Shown here in pieces: positions 32,440-39,851 of a stretch of DNA of 39,851 nt (positions within the stretch are counted from its first letter, which is position 1; the number at the start of each line of letters is the position of its first letter). Origin of the DNA: UBA3263 sp964528425 (GTDB lineage Bacteria; Bacteroidota; Bacteroidia; Bacteroidales; Muribaculaceae); contig CAZGTD010000018.1 in the NCBI GenBank assembly GCA_964528425.1, positions 1-39,851 on the forward strand, in the 5' to 3' direction. The notes below the pieces were generated by a model that saw only the letters and a list, made by a program, of their open reading frames with translations, searched no databases and had not been told where the DNA came from. Both the position numbers and the translations under genes were made by a program.

Positions 32440-34643
32440 TTGTGGACTACACGGTCGCGCAATTCGGCGAGTTTGGCGGAGTTCCAGCGGTCGGTGGTTC
32501 CGACCAGATAGCCGGTTATGCGCTGCAGACGGTCGATATTAGTTCCGCTACATTTGGGGCAGGTTTCCAGGTCAGCCGAGGCATCCTCGTAGCCGCAGTC
32601 CATGCAGCGGTTGCGGTTGTGGTTAACCGATCCGTAGCCGATATTATATTTGTCCATCAGGTCAACGATATCACTGATAGCTTGCGGATTGTGGGTAGCG
32701 TCTCCGTCGATTTCCACATAGAATATATGACCACCGCGCGTCAGTTCGTGGTAGGGAGCCTCGATTTGCGCTTTATGGCGTGGAGAGCAATGATAGTACA
32801 CCGGAACGTGGTTGGAGTTGGTGTAGTAGTCGCGGTCGGTAACTCCGGGAATAACTCCAAAGGTCTTTCGGTCTATGCGGGTAAAGCGTCCGCTCAAGCC
32901 TTCGGCGGGAGTTGCCAGCACGGAGTAATTGTGGCCATACTTTTCGGAGTATTCATTGGCGCGGGAACGCATGTGGCTGATTATTTTCAAACCGAGAGCC
33001 TGACTGTCGGCATCCTCGCCGTGATGTTTGCCGGTTAGTGCCACAAGACATTCGGCCAGACCGATAAAACCAATGCCGAGGGTACCCTGGTTAATAACCG
33101 GCTCTATAGTGTCGTTTGGACCGAGAGATTCCGAGCCGTTCCATAGGCGCGACATAAGTAGGGGAAACTGCTTTGCCAAAGCGGTTTTTTGAAATTCAAA
33201 ACGATCATTAAGCTGACGTGCGGTAATATCCAAAACTTCGTCGAGGCGTTCAAAGAACCGGGTAATGCGTTCTTCTTTATCCTTAATAGCCATTAGTTCG
33301 ATTGCCAGGCGAACGATATTGATTGTCGAGAACGAAAGATTGCCGCGACCTACGGATGTTTTCTCACCATAGCGGTTTTCAAACACGCGGGTGCGACAAC
33401 CCATAGTTGCTACCTCATAAAGATAGCGTTTGGGATCATTGGCATTCCACTTTTCGTGTTGGTTAAAAGTAGCATCAAGGTTGACGAAGTTGGGGAAGAA
33501 ACGTCGGGCTGTTACCTTACATGCCAATTGATACAGGTCGTAGTTCTTATCCTCTGGCAGATAGCTTACGCCGCGTTTCTTTTTCCAAATCTGAATCGGG
33601 AAGATAGCAGTCGCTCCATTGCCAACGCCCTCGTAGGTTGAATTGAGCAGTTCTCTGATTATGCACCGGCCCTCGGCAGAAGTATCTGTACCATAGTTGA
33701 TAGAGCTGAAAACCACCTGATTGCCCCCACGGGAGTGAATGGTGTTCATATTATGGATGAATGCCTCCATCGCCTGATGAACACGCGCCGCCGTGCGATT
33801 GATGGCGTGTTGCAGCAAGCGCTGCTCGCCCTCTAAACCATCCAGAGGTTTCTTAATATAGTCATCAATTGGGGCATCATAGAGGTGGCTGAGATTCTGG
33901 CCGGTTACTTGCTCAAGATTTTTCAGTTCCTCAATGAACGAGCTGCGCACGAATGGTGCAAGGTAGAAGTCAAATGCGGGAATGGCTTGACCGCCGTGCA
34001 TTTCGTTCTGGGCGGTTTCGAGCGATATGCAGCCGATAATCGATGCGGTTTCAATGCGTTTTGCGGGGCGGGATTCACCATGGCCGGCAATAAACCCATA
34101 TTCAAGAATGCGGTCGAGCGGATGCTGAACGCATGTCAGTGATTTGGTAGGGTAGTAGTCTTTATCGTGGATATGAAGATAGTTATGACGCACTGCATCG
34201 CGGGCTTCGTCGGAGAGCAGATAGTCGTCGACGAACGGTTTTGTGGTTTCCGAAGCAAACTTCATCATCATACCTGCAGGCGAGTCTGTGTTCATATTGG
34301 CATTCTCGCGGGTTATGTCGTTGTTTTTCGCCGCAATGATTTCCATAAACAGGTCGCGGGTTTTAGCGCGGCGGGCAATGGAGCGCTGGTTGCGATAGGC
34401 AATGTATTTGCGGGCCACCTCCTTGCGGGGCGACTTCATAAGTTCGAATTCTACGGCATCCTGAATCTCTTCAACCGACATTTGCTCTTTGCCCGACATG
34501 CCGATGCGGTCGACGATGCGTTGAATCAGGGCCTCGTCTTCGCCGAGGTCGGTGGTGAGCATGGCTTTGCGGATTGCAGCCTTGATTTTTTCTTCGTTGT
34601 AGCCTACTACGCGGCCATCGCGTTTGATTATTGTCTGTATCAT
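32436..34643 (-). CDS. nrdD: Anaerobic ribonucleoside-triphosphate reductase
   Basis: A 735-residue class III reductase producing dNTPs without oxygen. Residues 1-95 are an ATP-cone (IIKRDGRVVGYNEEKIKAAI), the allosteric site for activity. The core has the barrel blocks of NrdD such as NMNTIHSRGGNQVVFSSINY. Four zinc cysteines lie at C680, C683, C695 and C698, and the glycyl radical residue is G711 in RITGYLVG. The downstream nrdG activates it. The gene starts 14 bases after the beta-galactosidase stop, with no promoter of the usual form between, so it is perhaps partly transcribed from the lacZ promoter at 37870-37901. Confidence 0.97.
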   Translation of the reverse strand: MIQTIIKRDGRVVGYNEEKIKAAIRKAMLTTDLGEDEALIQRIVDRIGMSGKEQMSVEEIQDAVEFELMKSPRKEVARKYIAYRNQRSIARRAKTRDLFMEIIAAKNNDITRENANMNTDSPAGMMMKFASETTKPFVDDYLLSDEARDAVRHNYLHIHDKDYYPTKSLTCVQHPLDRILEYGFIAGHGESRPAKRIETASIIGCISLETAQNEMHGGQAIPAFDFYLAPFVRSSFIEELKNLEQVTGQNLSHLYDAPIDDYIKKPLDGLEGEQRLLQHAINRTAARVHQAMEAFIHNMNTIHSRGGNQVVFSSINYGTDTSAEGRCIIRELLNSTYEGVGNGATAIFPIQIWKKKRGVSYLPEDKNYDLYQLACKVTARRFFPNFVNLDATFNQHEKWNANDPKRYLYEVATMGCRTRVFENRYGEKTSVGRGNLSFSTINIVRLAIELMAIKDKEERITRFFERLDEVLDITARQLNDRFEFQKTALAKQFPLLMSRLWNGSESLGPNDTIEPVINQGTLGIGFIGLAECLVALTGKHHGEDADSQALGLKIISHMRSRANEYSEKYGHNYSVLATPAEGLSGRFTRIDRKTFGVIPGVTDRDYYTNSNHVPVYYHCSPRHKAQIEAPYHELTRGGHIFYVEIDGDATHNPQAISDIVDLMDKYNIGYGSVNHNRNRCMDCGYEDASADLETCPKCSGTNIDRLQRITGYLVGTTDRWNSAKLAELRDRVVHK

Positions 34644-34657
34644 TGGTTTATTATGGA

Positions 34658-37600
34658 TTAGCGGCGATATTGGTCTTTATAAATGGGGGCAATCTTGATT
34701 GTCATGGTCTTGGGGCCGAACTGAACGCGATAGGGGGGCAGAGCAAGGCCGTTTTGCGACCATGTGTCAATGCCGCCAACTCCGGCCATTTCACTGTCGA
34801 CAAGCAAGTTTACATAGTCAACCGGCTTAACCTGCTGGAAGTGGCGCTGGTCTTTGCGGTCACCATCGTCGAGCGATTCAATCGAATAGTTGGTTGCCGA
34901 TGCGTAAAACGGTTTGTTGGAGGTAATTTCAACACCGGTACCACCGATATTGGTCTGACGCCAGTAGCGAATATCGCTCTTTGTGCCGGTTTCCTGCGGT
35001 CGGATATAGGCGTGGGCCTGCTCTAGTGAGGTCTGGGTATAGAGTCCGATAAACTGACTGTCCTTGCGGTCGGGGTAGTTTTCAATCGGGCCGCGACCAT
35101 AGTATTGGCTGATGTTATATTCCGGGGCCATGGGGAAATCGATGCCGAAGCGCCACATTTCGGGAGCCGTTGCGTCGGCGTTGGGTGTAAGGGTCTGAGT
35201 CAGCAGAATCTCGCCGGTGTTGTTAATCGAATAGGTCATTTCGAGAGAGGACTTTACCTCCGGCAGGTAGTAAATAGCCGTTACAACCGGGCAACGTGTT
35301 TTCAGATCCTCTTCGTTGTAGCTGAACGACTTGAGCTGCATTTCGGGATTGCGCCATACTTTTCGACGGGCAGGAGCATCGGCGCCATAGTCATTGTCGA
35401 CTCCTGCACGCCAGAAGTTGGGGGTAATCTGCATGCCGTTTTCAAGCAGGTTATGGCCGTTACTTTCGTAGCGCGAAATCAGGCCGTTGCTGCGGTCAAA
35501 TTCAACGCGGCAGTATGGCGAGCGGATAACCAGGCGGTTCTTGTTGCTGTCGTCAACCACCGGCGGAATCTGAGGTGCACCGCCCGAAACGGCGTAGTTG
35601 AATATAAAGGGCTCAGGCATGTAGAAATTGCTCAGCTGAATCTGATTGCGGGCTGCTACATGGCCGGCATTTACCAGGCCGTCGGTTTTGCGGGTAAGGT
35701 ATTCAACATTGAGCATGACTTCATCGCACTGAGGTGTGTAGACACGGTGGTTAGCTAAAATCAGGTCAGACATTATCCGGTCAATGTCTATCGGCAGGGT
35801 TATCAGCGCGGAATCTGAGGGGGCAACATCGATTTTGTCAACAATTCCTGATTCAAAAGGTACGCCGTTAACGAGCAGCGTATAGCGCATGAAGTAATTG
35901 TCGAGGTTCTTGAATAAGTTCTCATTTTTGACTTTCAGTGTCAGCGGTGATTTAGATGCGAGCGTGGTGTGAATGTCCTGCATGTGATATGCGGCATCAA
36001 CCATGTGGGGATGAAGCTCGCGGTCGGGCGAAATCAGGCCGTTGTCGCAGAAGTTATTATCTGATGCGTCATAGTCGTTCCAGTCGCCGCCGTAGCCATA
36101 GATGGTAACGCCGTTCTCATCTTTAGTGCGCAGGCTCTGGTCCACGAAGTCCCAAATGAAACCACCCTGATATTTCGGGTAGGCACGGATGGTGTCCCAA
36201 TACTCCTTGAAACCGCCGCCGGAGTTACCCATGGCGTGAGCGTATTCACACTGAATAAGCGGCTTGGTGTTTGCCGGGTTCTTGGCATAGCGTGCTGCAG
36301 CTGCCTGCGAGATATACATCGGGCAGTAAATGTCGGTGTTACGCCCGGTACCGGCGCGTTCGTATTGCACGGGGCGCGACGGGTCGAGCTGCTTAACCAG
36401 GTCATAGGCGGCGGTGAAGTTGGGGCCATCGCCTGCTTCGTTGCCAAGGCTCCATATTATGATTGACGGATGATTGAAGTTACGGGCAACGTTGCGCTCA
36501 TTGCGCTCAAGATGCGCTTTTTTGAAGGAATCGACATTGGCGAGCGATGATTTGCCATAGCCCATGCCGTGGCTTTCAAGGTTCGCTTCGGCAACGATGT
36601 AGAAGCCATACTTATCCGCAAGTTCATAGAGATAAGGGTCGTTGGGGTAGTGGGAGGTGCGGATAGCGTTAATGTTATTCTCTTTCATTATCTGCAGGTC
36701 CTGCACCATGCGGTTTTTGCTCACAACGTAGCCACCGTCGGGATCGAGCTCGTGGCGGTCAACGCCCTTGATCAGAATCGGCTTGCCGTTGACCAAAAGC
36801 TGGGAGTCTTTGATTTCTACCTTTCGGAAGCCGACTTTCAGGGGTATCGTTTCTATCTTGTTGCCGTTTTGCGAGGCAGTAACCGTCAGATAGTAGAGAT
36901 TAGGCGTTTCTGCGCTCCATTTTTCGGGATTCTCAATATTGAGAACAACTTGGTTCTTGGTACGCGATGCTTCAGTAACTGGAACTTTATTGCCTTTGGC
37001 GTCAAGAAGTTCATAGTCTATCGTAGGGTTGCCGCGCAAGTCGAGGTCGATGGTCAGCGTGGCGTTCTTATACTCCTTGTCGAGGTCGGGAGTGATGCGG
37101 ATGTCGTTGATGCCTGCTAACTTGTTGCGGGCATAGAGATAGGTGTCGCGCGCTATGCCACTGAGGCGGAAAAAGTCCTGGTCTTCGAGGTATGTGCCGT
37201 CACACCAGCGGAACACCTGCAGGGCTATATCGTTTTCGCCCTTCTTTAGATAAGGCGTAATGTCAAATTCGGGCTCGAGCTTTGAGTCTTCACTGTAGCC
37301 TACGAATTTGCCGTTAACCCAGACGTAAACGTTGGAGGTTACAGAGCCGAGGTGCAAGACAACCTGCTTGCCGTCCCAATTTTGGGGAATGTCGACTTTA
37401 CGGCGGTAGCTGCCGACGTGGTTATTCTTATCAGGCACTTGCGGCGGATTGGTCTTGAAGTCGTTGCGCCAGGGGTAGCCAATATTAACATACATCGGAT
37501 CACCATAGCCATAGAGTTCCCAGTTGCCCGGAACCGGAATGGAGTCCCAACCGGCATCGTTGAAACCGGGCTTAAAGAAGTCGGTGGGACGGTCGGATGC

Positions 37601-37825
37601 ATTTCTGACCCAGTTGAATTTCCAGTTACCATTAAGCGACAGGTAGTTATTCGATACATTTTGGACGCCGATAACGTCGTCGTTGTCGTATGCAAAGAAG
37701 GTTACGTGCATCGGCAGGCGATTTACCTGATTTATTGTGGGGTCTTGCCACTCCTTCAATGTCTGCGCCGAGGCGGAGCAAACGAGCATCGAGGCTAACA
37801 GCGACGCGAAGATTCTATGACTCAT
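34658..37825 (-). CDS. Secreted beta-galactosidase, glycoside hydrolase family 2
   Basis: A 1055-residue LacZ-type enzyme with a signal peptide (MSHRIFASLLASMLVCSASA), so it acts in the periplasm or at the surface. Order of domains: N-terminal sugar-binding (about 40-215), immunoglobulin-like (220-330), TIM-barrel (330-630), a second Ig-like region and a C-terminal beta-galactosidase small chain (about 760-1050). The acid/base is E463 (SLGNEAGDGPN) and the nucleophile E527 (IQCEYAHAMGNSGG), matching E461 and E537 of E. coli LacZ. The tail has MAPEYNISQYYGRGPIENYPDRK, as in LacZ. It likely releases galactose from host or dietary glycans. No SusC/D pair is adjacent. Its own promoter lies at 37870-37901. 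Confidence 0.95.
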   Translation of the reverse strand: MSHRIFASLLASMLVCSASAQTLKEWQDPTINQVNRLPMHVTFFAYDNDDVIGVQNVSNNYLSLNGNWKFNWVRNASDRPTDFFKPGFNDAGWDSIPVPGNWELYGYGDPMYVNIGYPWRNDFKTNPPQVPDKNNHVGSYRRKVDIPQNWDGKQVVLHLGSVTSNVYVWVNGKFVGYSEDSKLEPEFDITPYLKKGENDIALQVFRWCDGTYLEDQDFFRLSGIARDTYLYARNKLAGINDIRITPDLDKEYKNATLTIDLDLRGNPTIDYELLDAKGNKVPVTEASRTKNQVVLNIENPEKWSAETPNLYYLTVTASQNGNKIETIPLKVGFRKVEIKDSQLLVNGKPILIKGVDRHELDPDGGYVVSKNRMVQDLQIMKENNINAIRTSHYPNDPYLYELADKYGFYIVAEANLESHGMGYGKSSLANVDSFKKAHLERNERNVARNFNHPSIIIWSLGNEAGDGPNFTAAYDLVKQLDPSRPVQYERAGTGRNTDIYCPMYISQAAAARYAKNPANTKPLIQCEYAHAMGNSGGGFKEYWDTIRAYPKYQGGFIWDFVDQSLRTKDENGVTIYGYGGDWNDYDASDNNFCDNGLISPDRELHPHMVDAAYHMQDIHTTLASKSPLTLKVKNENLFKNLDNYFMRYTLLVNGVPFESGIVDKIDVAPSDSALITLPIDIDRIMSDLILANHRVYTPQCDEVMLNVEYLTRKTDGLVNAGHVAARNQIQLSNFYMPEPFIFNYAVSGGAPQIPPVVDDSNKNRLVIRSPYCRVEFDRSNGLISRYESNGHNLLENGMQITPNFWRAGVDNDYGADAPARRKVWRNPEMQLKSFSYNEEDLKTRCPVVTAIYYLPEVKSSLEMTYSINNTGEILLTQTLTPNADATAPEMWRFGIDFPMAPEYNISQYYGRGPIENYPDRKDSQFIGLYTQTSLEQAHAYIRPQETGTKSDIRYWRQTNIGGTGVEITSNKPFYASATNYSIESLDDGDRKDQRHFQQVKPVDYVNLLVDSEMAGVGGIDTWSQNGLALPPYRVQFGPKTMTIKIAPIYKDQYRR

Positions 37826-37869
37826 GGCGTTAAACGATTATTGGATAATTTTGCAGATTGATTGGACTG

Positions 37870-37901
37870 CAAAGTTAACAATAATCCTCCATGAAGACAA
37901 A
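37870..37901 (-). promoter_or_regulatory. Promoter of the beta-galactosidase gene
   Basis: On the minus strand, TTTG (37901-37898), 20 bases, then TAACTTTG (37877-37870) fit the consensus. The ATG at 37825 follows after a leader of about 40 bases. Confidence 0.82.
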
Positions 37902-38015
37902 CTTTTTAGTGTAAAATTGAAAAATAATTTTCGTTTTGGAAAACTTTTTATGATTCCCAAAATTTCAAATACCTATTTTACAGAGGTTTACAAACTCGGT
38001 TCGGAAAACTTTTTA
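37899..38015. repeat. Three copies of AAACTTTTTA near the lacZ promoter and clc end
   Basis: AAACTTTTTA occurs at 37899-37908, 37941-37950 and 38006-38015; the last two share 13 bases (GGAAAACTTTTTA). The first overlaps the -33 region of the lacZ promoter, the third the last codons of the ClC gene. They may be protein-binding sites or chance in an A/T-rich stretch. Confidence 0.3.
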
Positions 38016-39268
38016 AAATTCACGACCGCATAACTTAATCCTGCCGCGATGCTTGCCGGCAGTAGCAACGGCGATGCTTCGGTCATTTCTATTACTATAA
38101 AAATTGCCATAAGTGGCGCTTTAATTGTTCCGGCCATTACAGCAGCCATAGCTAAAATCATGAAATCTCCCGCAGGAATGCTTTCCCATCCCGGAACGTA
38201 GGAAGCACCCAAGGCAAAGAGCGCGCCGAACATGCCGCCGGCAAAAATTGTAGGGGCAAACTCGCCGGCAACACCACCGCCGGCCTTGGTAGCATAAGTG
38301 GCAAAGCTTTTTATCAGAATGATGCCGCCAAGCACTGCCGCCATGGCTGCCGGACCCCGGACGGAGCCGCGAAAAGTTCCGGCAAGCAACGGCGTGCTAT
38401 CGCCATTAACCAACTTGCCCAATACACCGAACCCCTCACCGTAGAGCGCAGGGAAAAGAAACAGACAGAGGCCGACGGCCAGACCGCCAAGCAGATTTCG
38501 CTTCCACGGTGTTGAAATTTTAGTAAATATGCTGACAGTTTTGTCGCCACTCCAATTATAATATAAAGAGTAGAATCCGCATATTAAGCCCAGAATAATT
38601 GCCGGTAAATACCACTTGAGCGCAAACGGTTGCGCCGTTAAAAACACCATGTCGGTGTTAAACCCACCGGCCGCATACGCTGTCAATCCGGCAAAAAGAC
38701 ACATTATTACGAGCATCATAATGTTAGGCAACGACATTTGAAATGCCAAAACCTCCAGCGTATAGAAAACGCCTCCCATTGGAGCCTTAAAAATTGCAGC
38801 AATACCGGCTCCTGCACCACAAGCGAGGAAGGCGAGCATCTGCTCATGAGTCAGGTGTAGCCGCGTAGCTACCCGCGAGGCTATAGCCGCACCGGAATAC
38901 GCGATAGGTCCTTCAGCACCTGCAGAACCACCTAAACCAAGTGTCAGTGCATTAACACCAACCGGAGCTACCATCAACCGACGGGGCAGGGGAGAGATTC
39001 CTTTGCGCAAGTCTGATTGCAGTCGGCCGGTGCTATGGTCGAGCGGCAGTTTGACTATCTTCCGTGTAATTAGGCTACTTATTGTAATTGAAAGTATAGC
39101 AAGAAGCATCAGCCACCAATTAGACCGGTCCGGATTAAAGCCCGACGTGGCAATACGCGATATTAACGCAATCAAGTGTTTTACCGCATATGCCACACAT
39201 CCGATAATTATACCCGCAATTGCGGCTGCGGTCAGAATTCGCCATTTAGGAGGTTGAATAGTTATCAT
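37988..39268 (-). CDS. ClC-family chloride channel or antiporter
   Basis: A 426-residue membrane protein with the ClC fold. The gating glutamate is E119 in GGSAGAEGPIAYSGAA (the GxEGP motif). At the position of the internal 'proton glutamate' of exchangers, the sequence is KAPMGGVFYTLEVLAF with V173 following E172, as in ClC channels such as ClC-2. The usual GSGIP loop is replaced by HSTGRLQSD. The second half has the GGGVAGEFAPTIFAGGMFG and KAPLMAIFIVIEMTE blocks. There is no C-terminal CBS domain. Chloride, fluoride or nitrate transport cannot be separated. It lies 30 bases after a small membrane protein gene, in an operon with tpiA. Confidence 0.9.
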   Translation of the reverse strand: MITIQPPKWRILTAAAIAGIIIGCVAYAVKHLIALISRIATSGFNPDRSNWWLMLLAILSITISSLITRKIVKLPLDHSTGRLQSDLRKGISPLPRRLMVAPVGVNALTLGLGGSAGAEGPIAYSGAAIASRVATRLHLTHEQMLAFLACGAGAGIAAIFKAPMGGVFYTLEVLAFQMSLPNIMMLVIMCLFAGLTAYAAGGFNTDMVFLTAQPFALKWYLPAIILGLICGFYSLYYNWSGDKTVSIFTKISTPWKRNLLGGLAVGLCLFLFPALYGEGFGVLGKLVNGDSTPLLAGTFRGSVRGPAAMAAVLGGIILIKSFATYATKAGGGVAGEFAPTIFAGGMFGALFALGASYVPGWESIPAGDFMILAMAAVMAGTIKAPLMAIFIVIEMTEASPLLLPASIAAGLSYAVVNFKKFSEPSL

Positions 39269-39298
39269 AAAAAAATAACGTCCGCCCGGCTTAATGGT

Positions 39299-39490
39299 TT
39301 AATCAACATCAAACACCCGCAGTAAAATCCAAACAACAACAAGCGCAAAACCGGAGTAACCAAACCAGGCAATAATGCCCCGACGGAGGAGTCTGCTTCT
39401 CCGCTTGCGCCAAAGAAGAAAAACATAGATAGCGGCCGACACCGCCCCATAGGCCAGCGCAGCCGCTATCCATATAAGTTTTGACCCCAT
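39299..39490 (-). CDS. Small two-helix membrane protein (63 residues), unknown
   Basis: The frame encodes two hydrophobic helices, IWIAAALAYGAVSAAIYVFL and WFGYSGFALVVVWILLRVF, separated by a strongly basic loop (WRKRRSRLLRRG), so the loop probably faces the cytosol. The ATG shares a base with the tpiA stop (TAATG), which argues for a real coupled gene. Overlapping frames of similar length on the same strand lack this structure. No family is recognised. Confidence 0.65.
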   Translation of the reverse strand: MGSKLIWIAAALAYGAVSAAIYVFLLWRKRRSRLLRRGIIAWFGYSGFALVVVWILLRVFDVD

Positions 39491-39851
39491 TAATTCCAGG
39501 CGTCAACAATGCCCATGAAGTCGGCTGCTGCAAGCGATGCACCGCCAATCAGGCCGCCGTCAACGTCGGGTTTTGCAAAAAGAGCCTTGGCGTTAGAGGG
39601 TTTGCACGAACCGCCATAGAGAATAGAGCAGTTATCGGCAACTTCTTTGCCATATTTGTCGGCGATGACGCCACGGATGAAAGCGTGCATTTCCTGAGCC
39701 TGGTCGTCGGTAGCGGTTTTACCGGTGCCGATAGCCCATACGGGTTCGTAGGCGAGGATAAGCTTGCCGAAATCTTCAGCCGAGAGATCAAACAGGGCTT
39801 CTTCAATCTGAGCCTTAACAACATTGAGGTAGCTGCCGTTTTCGCGTTCTT
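39490..39851 (-). CDS. tpiA: Triosephosphate isomerase, C-terminal part
   Basis: About 120 residues of triosephosphate isomerase run off the window edge. AYEPVWAIGTGKTATDDQAQ is the family signature with the catalytic glutamate, and ILYGGSCKPSNAKALFAKPD with GLIGGASLAAADF is the phosphate-binding end. It interconverts dihydroxyacetone phosphate and glyceraldehyde 3-phosphate. The N-terminal half, with the catalytic lysine and histidine, is outside. The stop overlaps the small membrane gene. Confidence 0.97.
   Translation of the reverse strand, partial: ERENGSYLNVVKAQIEEALFDLSAEDFGKLILAYEPVWAIGTGKTATDDQAQEMHAFIRGVIADKYGKEVADNCSILYGGSCKPSNAKALFAKPDVDGGLIGGASLAAADFMGIVDAWN

Noticed and set aside
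32319..33038. 239-codon open frame on the plus strand
   Set aside because: It lies opposite nrdG and nrdD, whose motifs and reading frames are certain. Valine/glycine-rich composition is that of an antisense shadow.
35105..35758. 217-codon open frame on the plus strand
   Set aside because: Fully opposite the beta-galactosidase gene. No start context or known motif.
37846..37853. TAATTTTG on the plus strand
   Set aside because: A -7 look-alike with no gene downstream on that strand.
37824..38033. 69-codon plus-strand frame between lacZ and clc
   Set aside because: It crosses the lacZ promoter and the clc end, has no domain, and contains the A/T repeats. Probably chance.
1..39851. CRISPR array, integrase, transposase or prophage genes
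   Set aside because: No regularly spaced repeats and no such protein motif were found; the only mobile hints are the REP-like elements.

Overview
The window reads as a chromosomal segment of a gut-type Bacteroidales bacterium, most like Muribaculaceae or a relative. This rests on promoters of the Bacteroidetes form (TTTG, then 20 bases, then TAnnTTTG), A-rich leaders without Shine-Dalgarno sequences, a TonB-dependent receptor paired with a DUF4249 lipoprotein, type IX-secretion-like C-terminal tails, a secreted GH2 beta-galactosidase, anaerobic ribonucleotide reductase and an S16 protein with a long tail. No species can be named from sequence alone.

Layout. Bases 1-82 hold the 3' end of tRNA-Asn and its terminator. 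Bases 129-3504 (minus) are a translationally coupled GNAT / TonB receptor / DUF4249 lipoprotein operon. Its promoter overlaps, in mirror image, the promoter of a plus-strand run at 3545-13388. That run encodes a secreted amidase with an inserted golvesin-like domain, a family 2 glycosyltransferase, a HIT-like (DUF4922-type) protein fused to a SpoIID/LytB domain, a TPR protein and an M3 peptidase. Bases 13389-16127 are an accessory patch: one AT-rich secreted vWA-type gene between directly repeated REP-like palindromes, then a palindrome-rich non-coding stretch.

From 16128 to 32001 the plus strand carries housekeeping genes: rpsP, a YciO-like protein, dus, clpP-clpX-recQ-ftsE, lysC-lysA, a YeiH-type transporter, comEC, a tiny very acidic protein, rfbD, prfC, and two small exported proteins of unknown role. 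From 31987 to the end everything is on the minus strand: nrdG, nrdD, beta-galactosidase, a ClC-family chloride transport protein, a two-helix membrane protein and the C-terminal part of triosephosphate isomerase.

Working together. ClpX feeds ClpP; LysC and LysA are the first and last enzymes of lysine synthesis; NrdG activates NrdD for anaerobic dNTP supply; the TonB receptor and its lipoprotein probably import or bind an outer-membrane ligand. The most unusual parts are the envelope cluster at 3545-11392 (amidase plus SpoIID-type domain fused to a nucleotidyl-transferase-like domain), the vWA protein whose metal-site motifs occur in permuted order, and the mirrored, nearly leaderless divergent promoter at 3505-3540.
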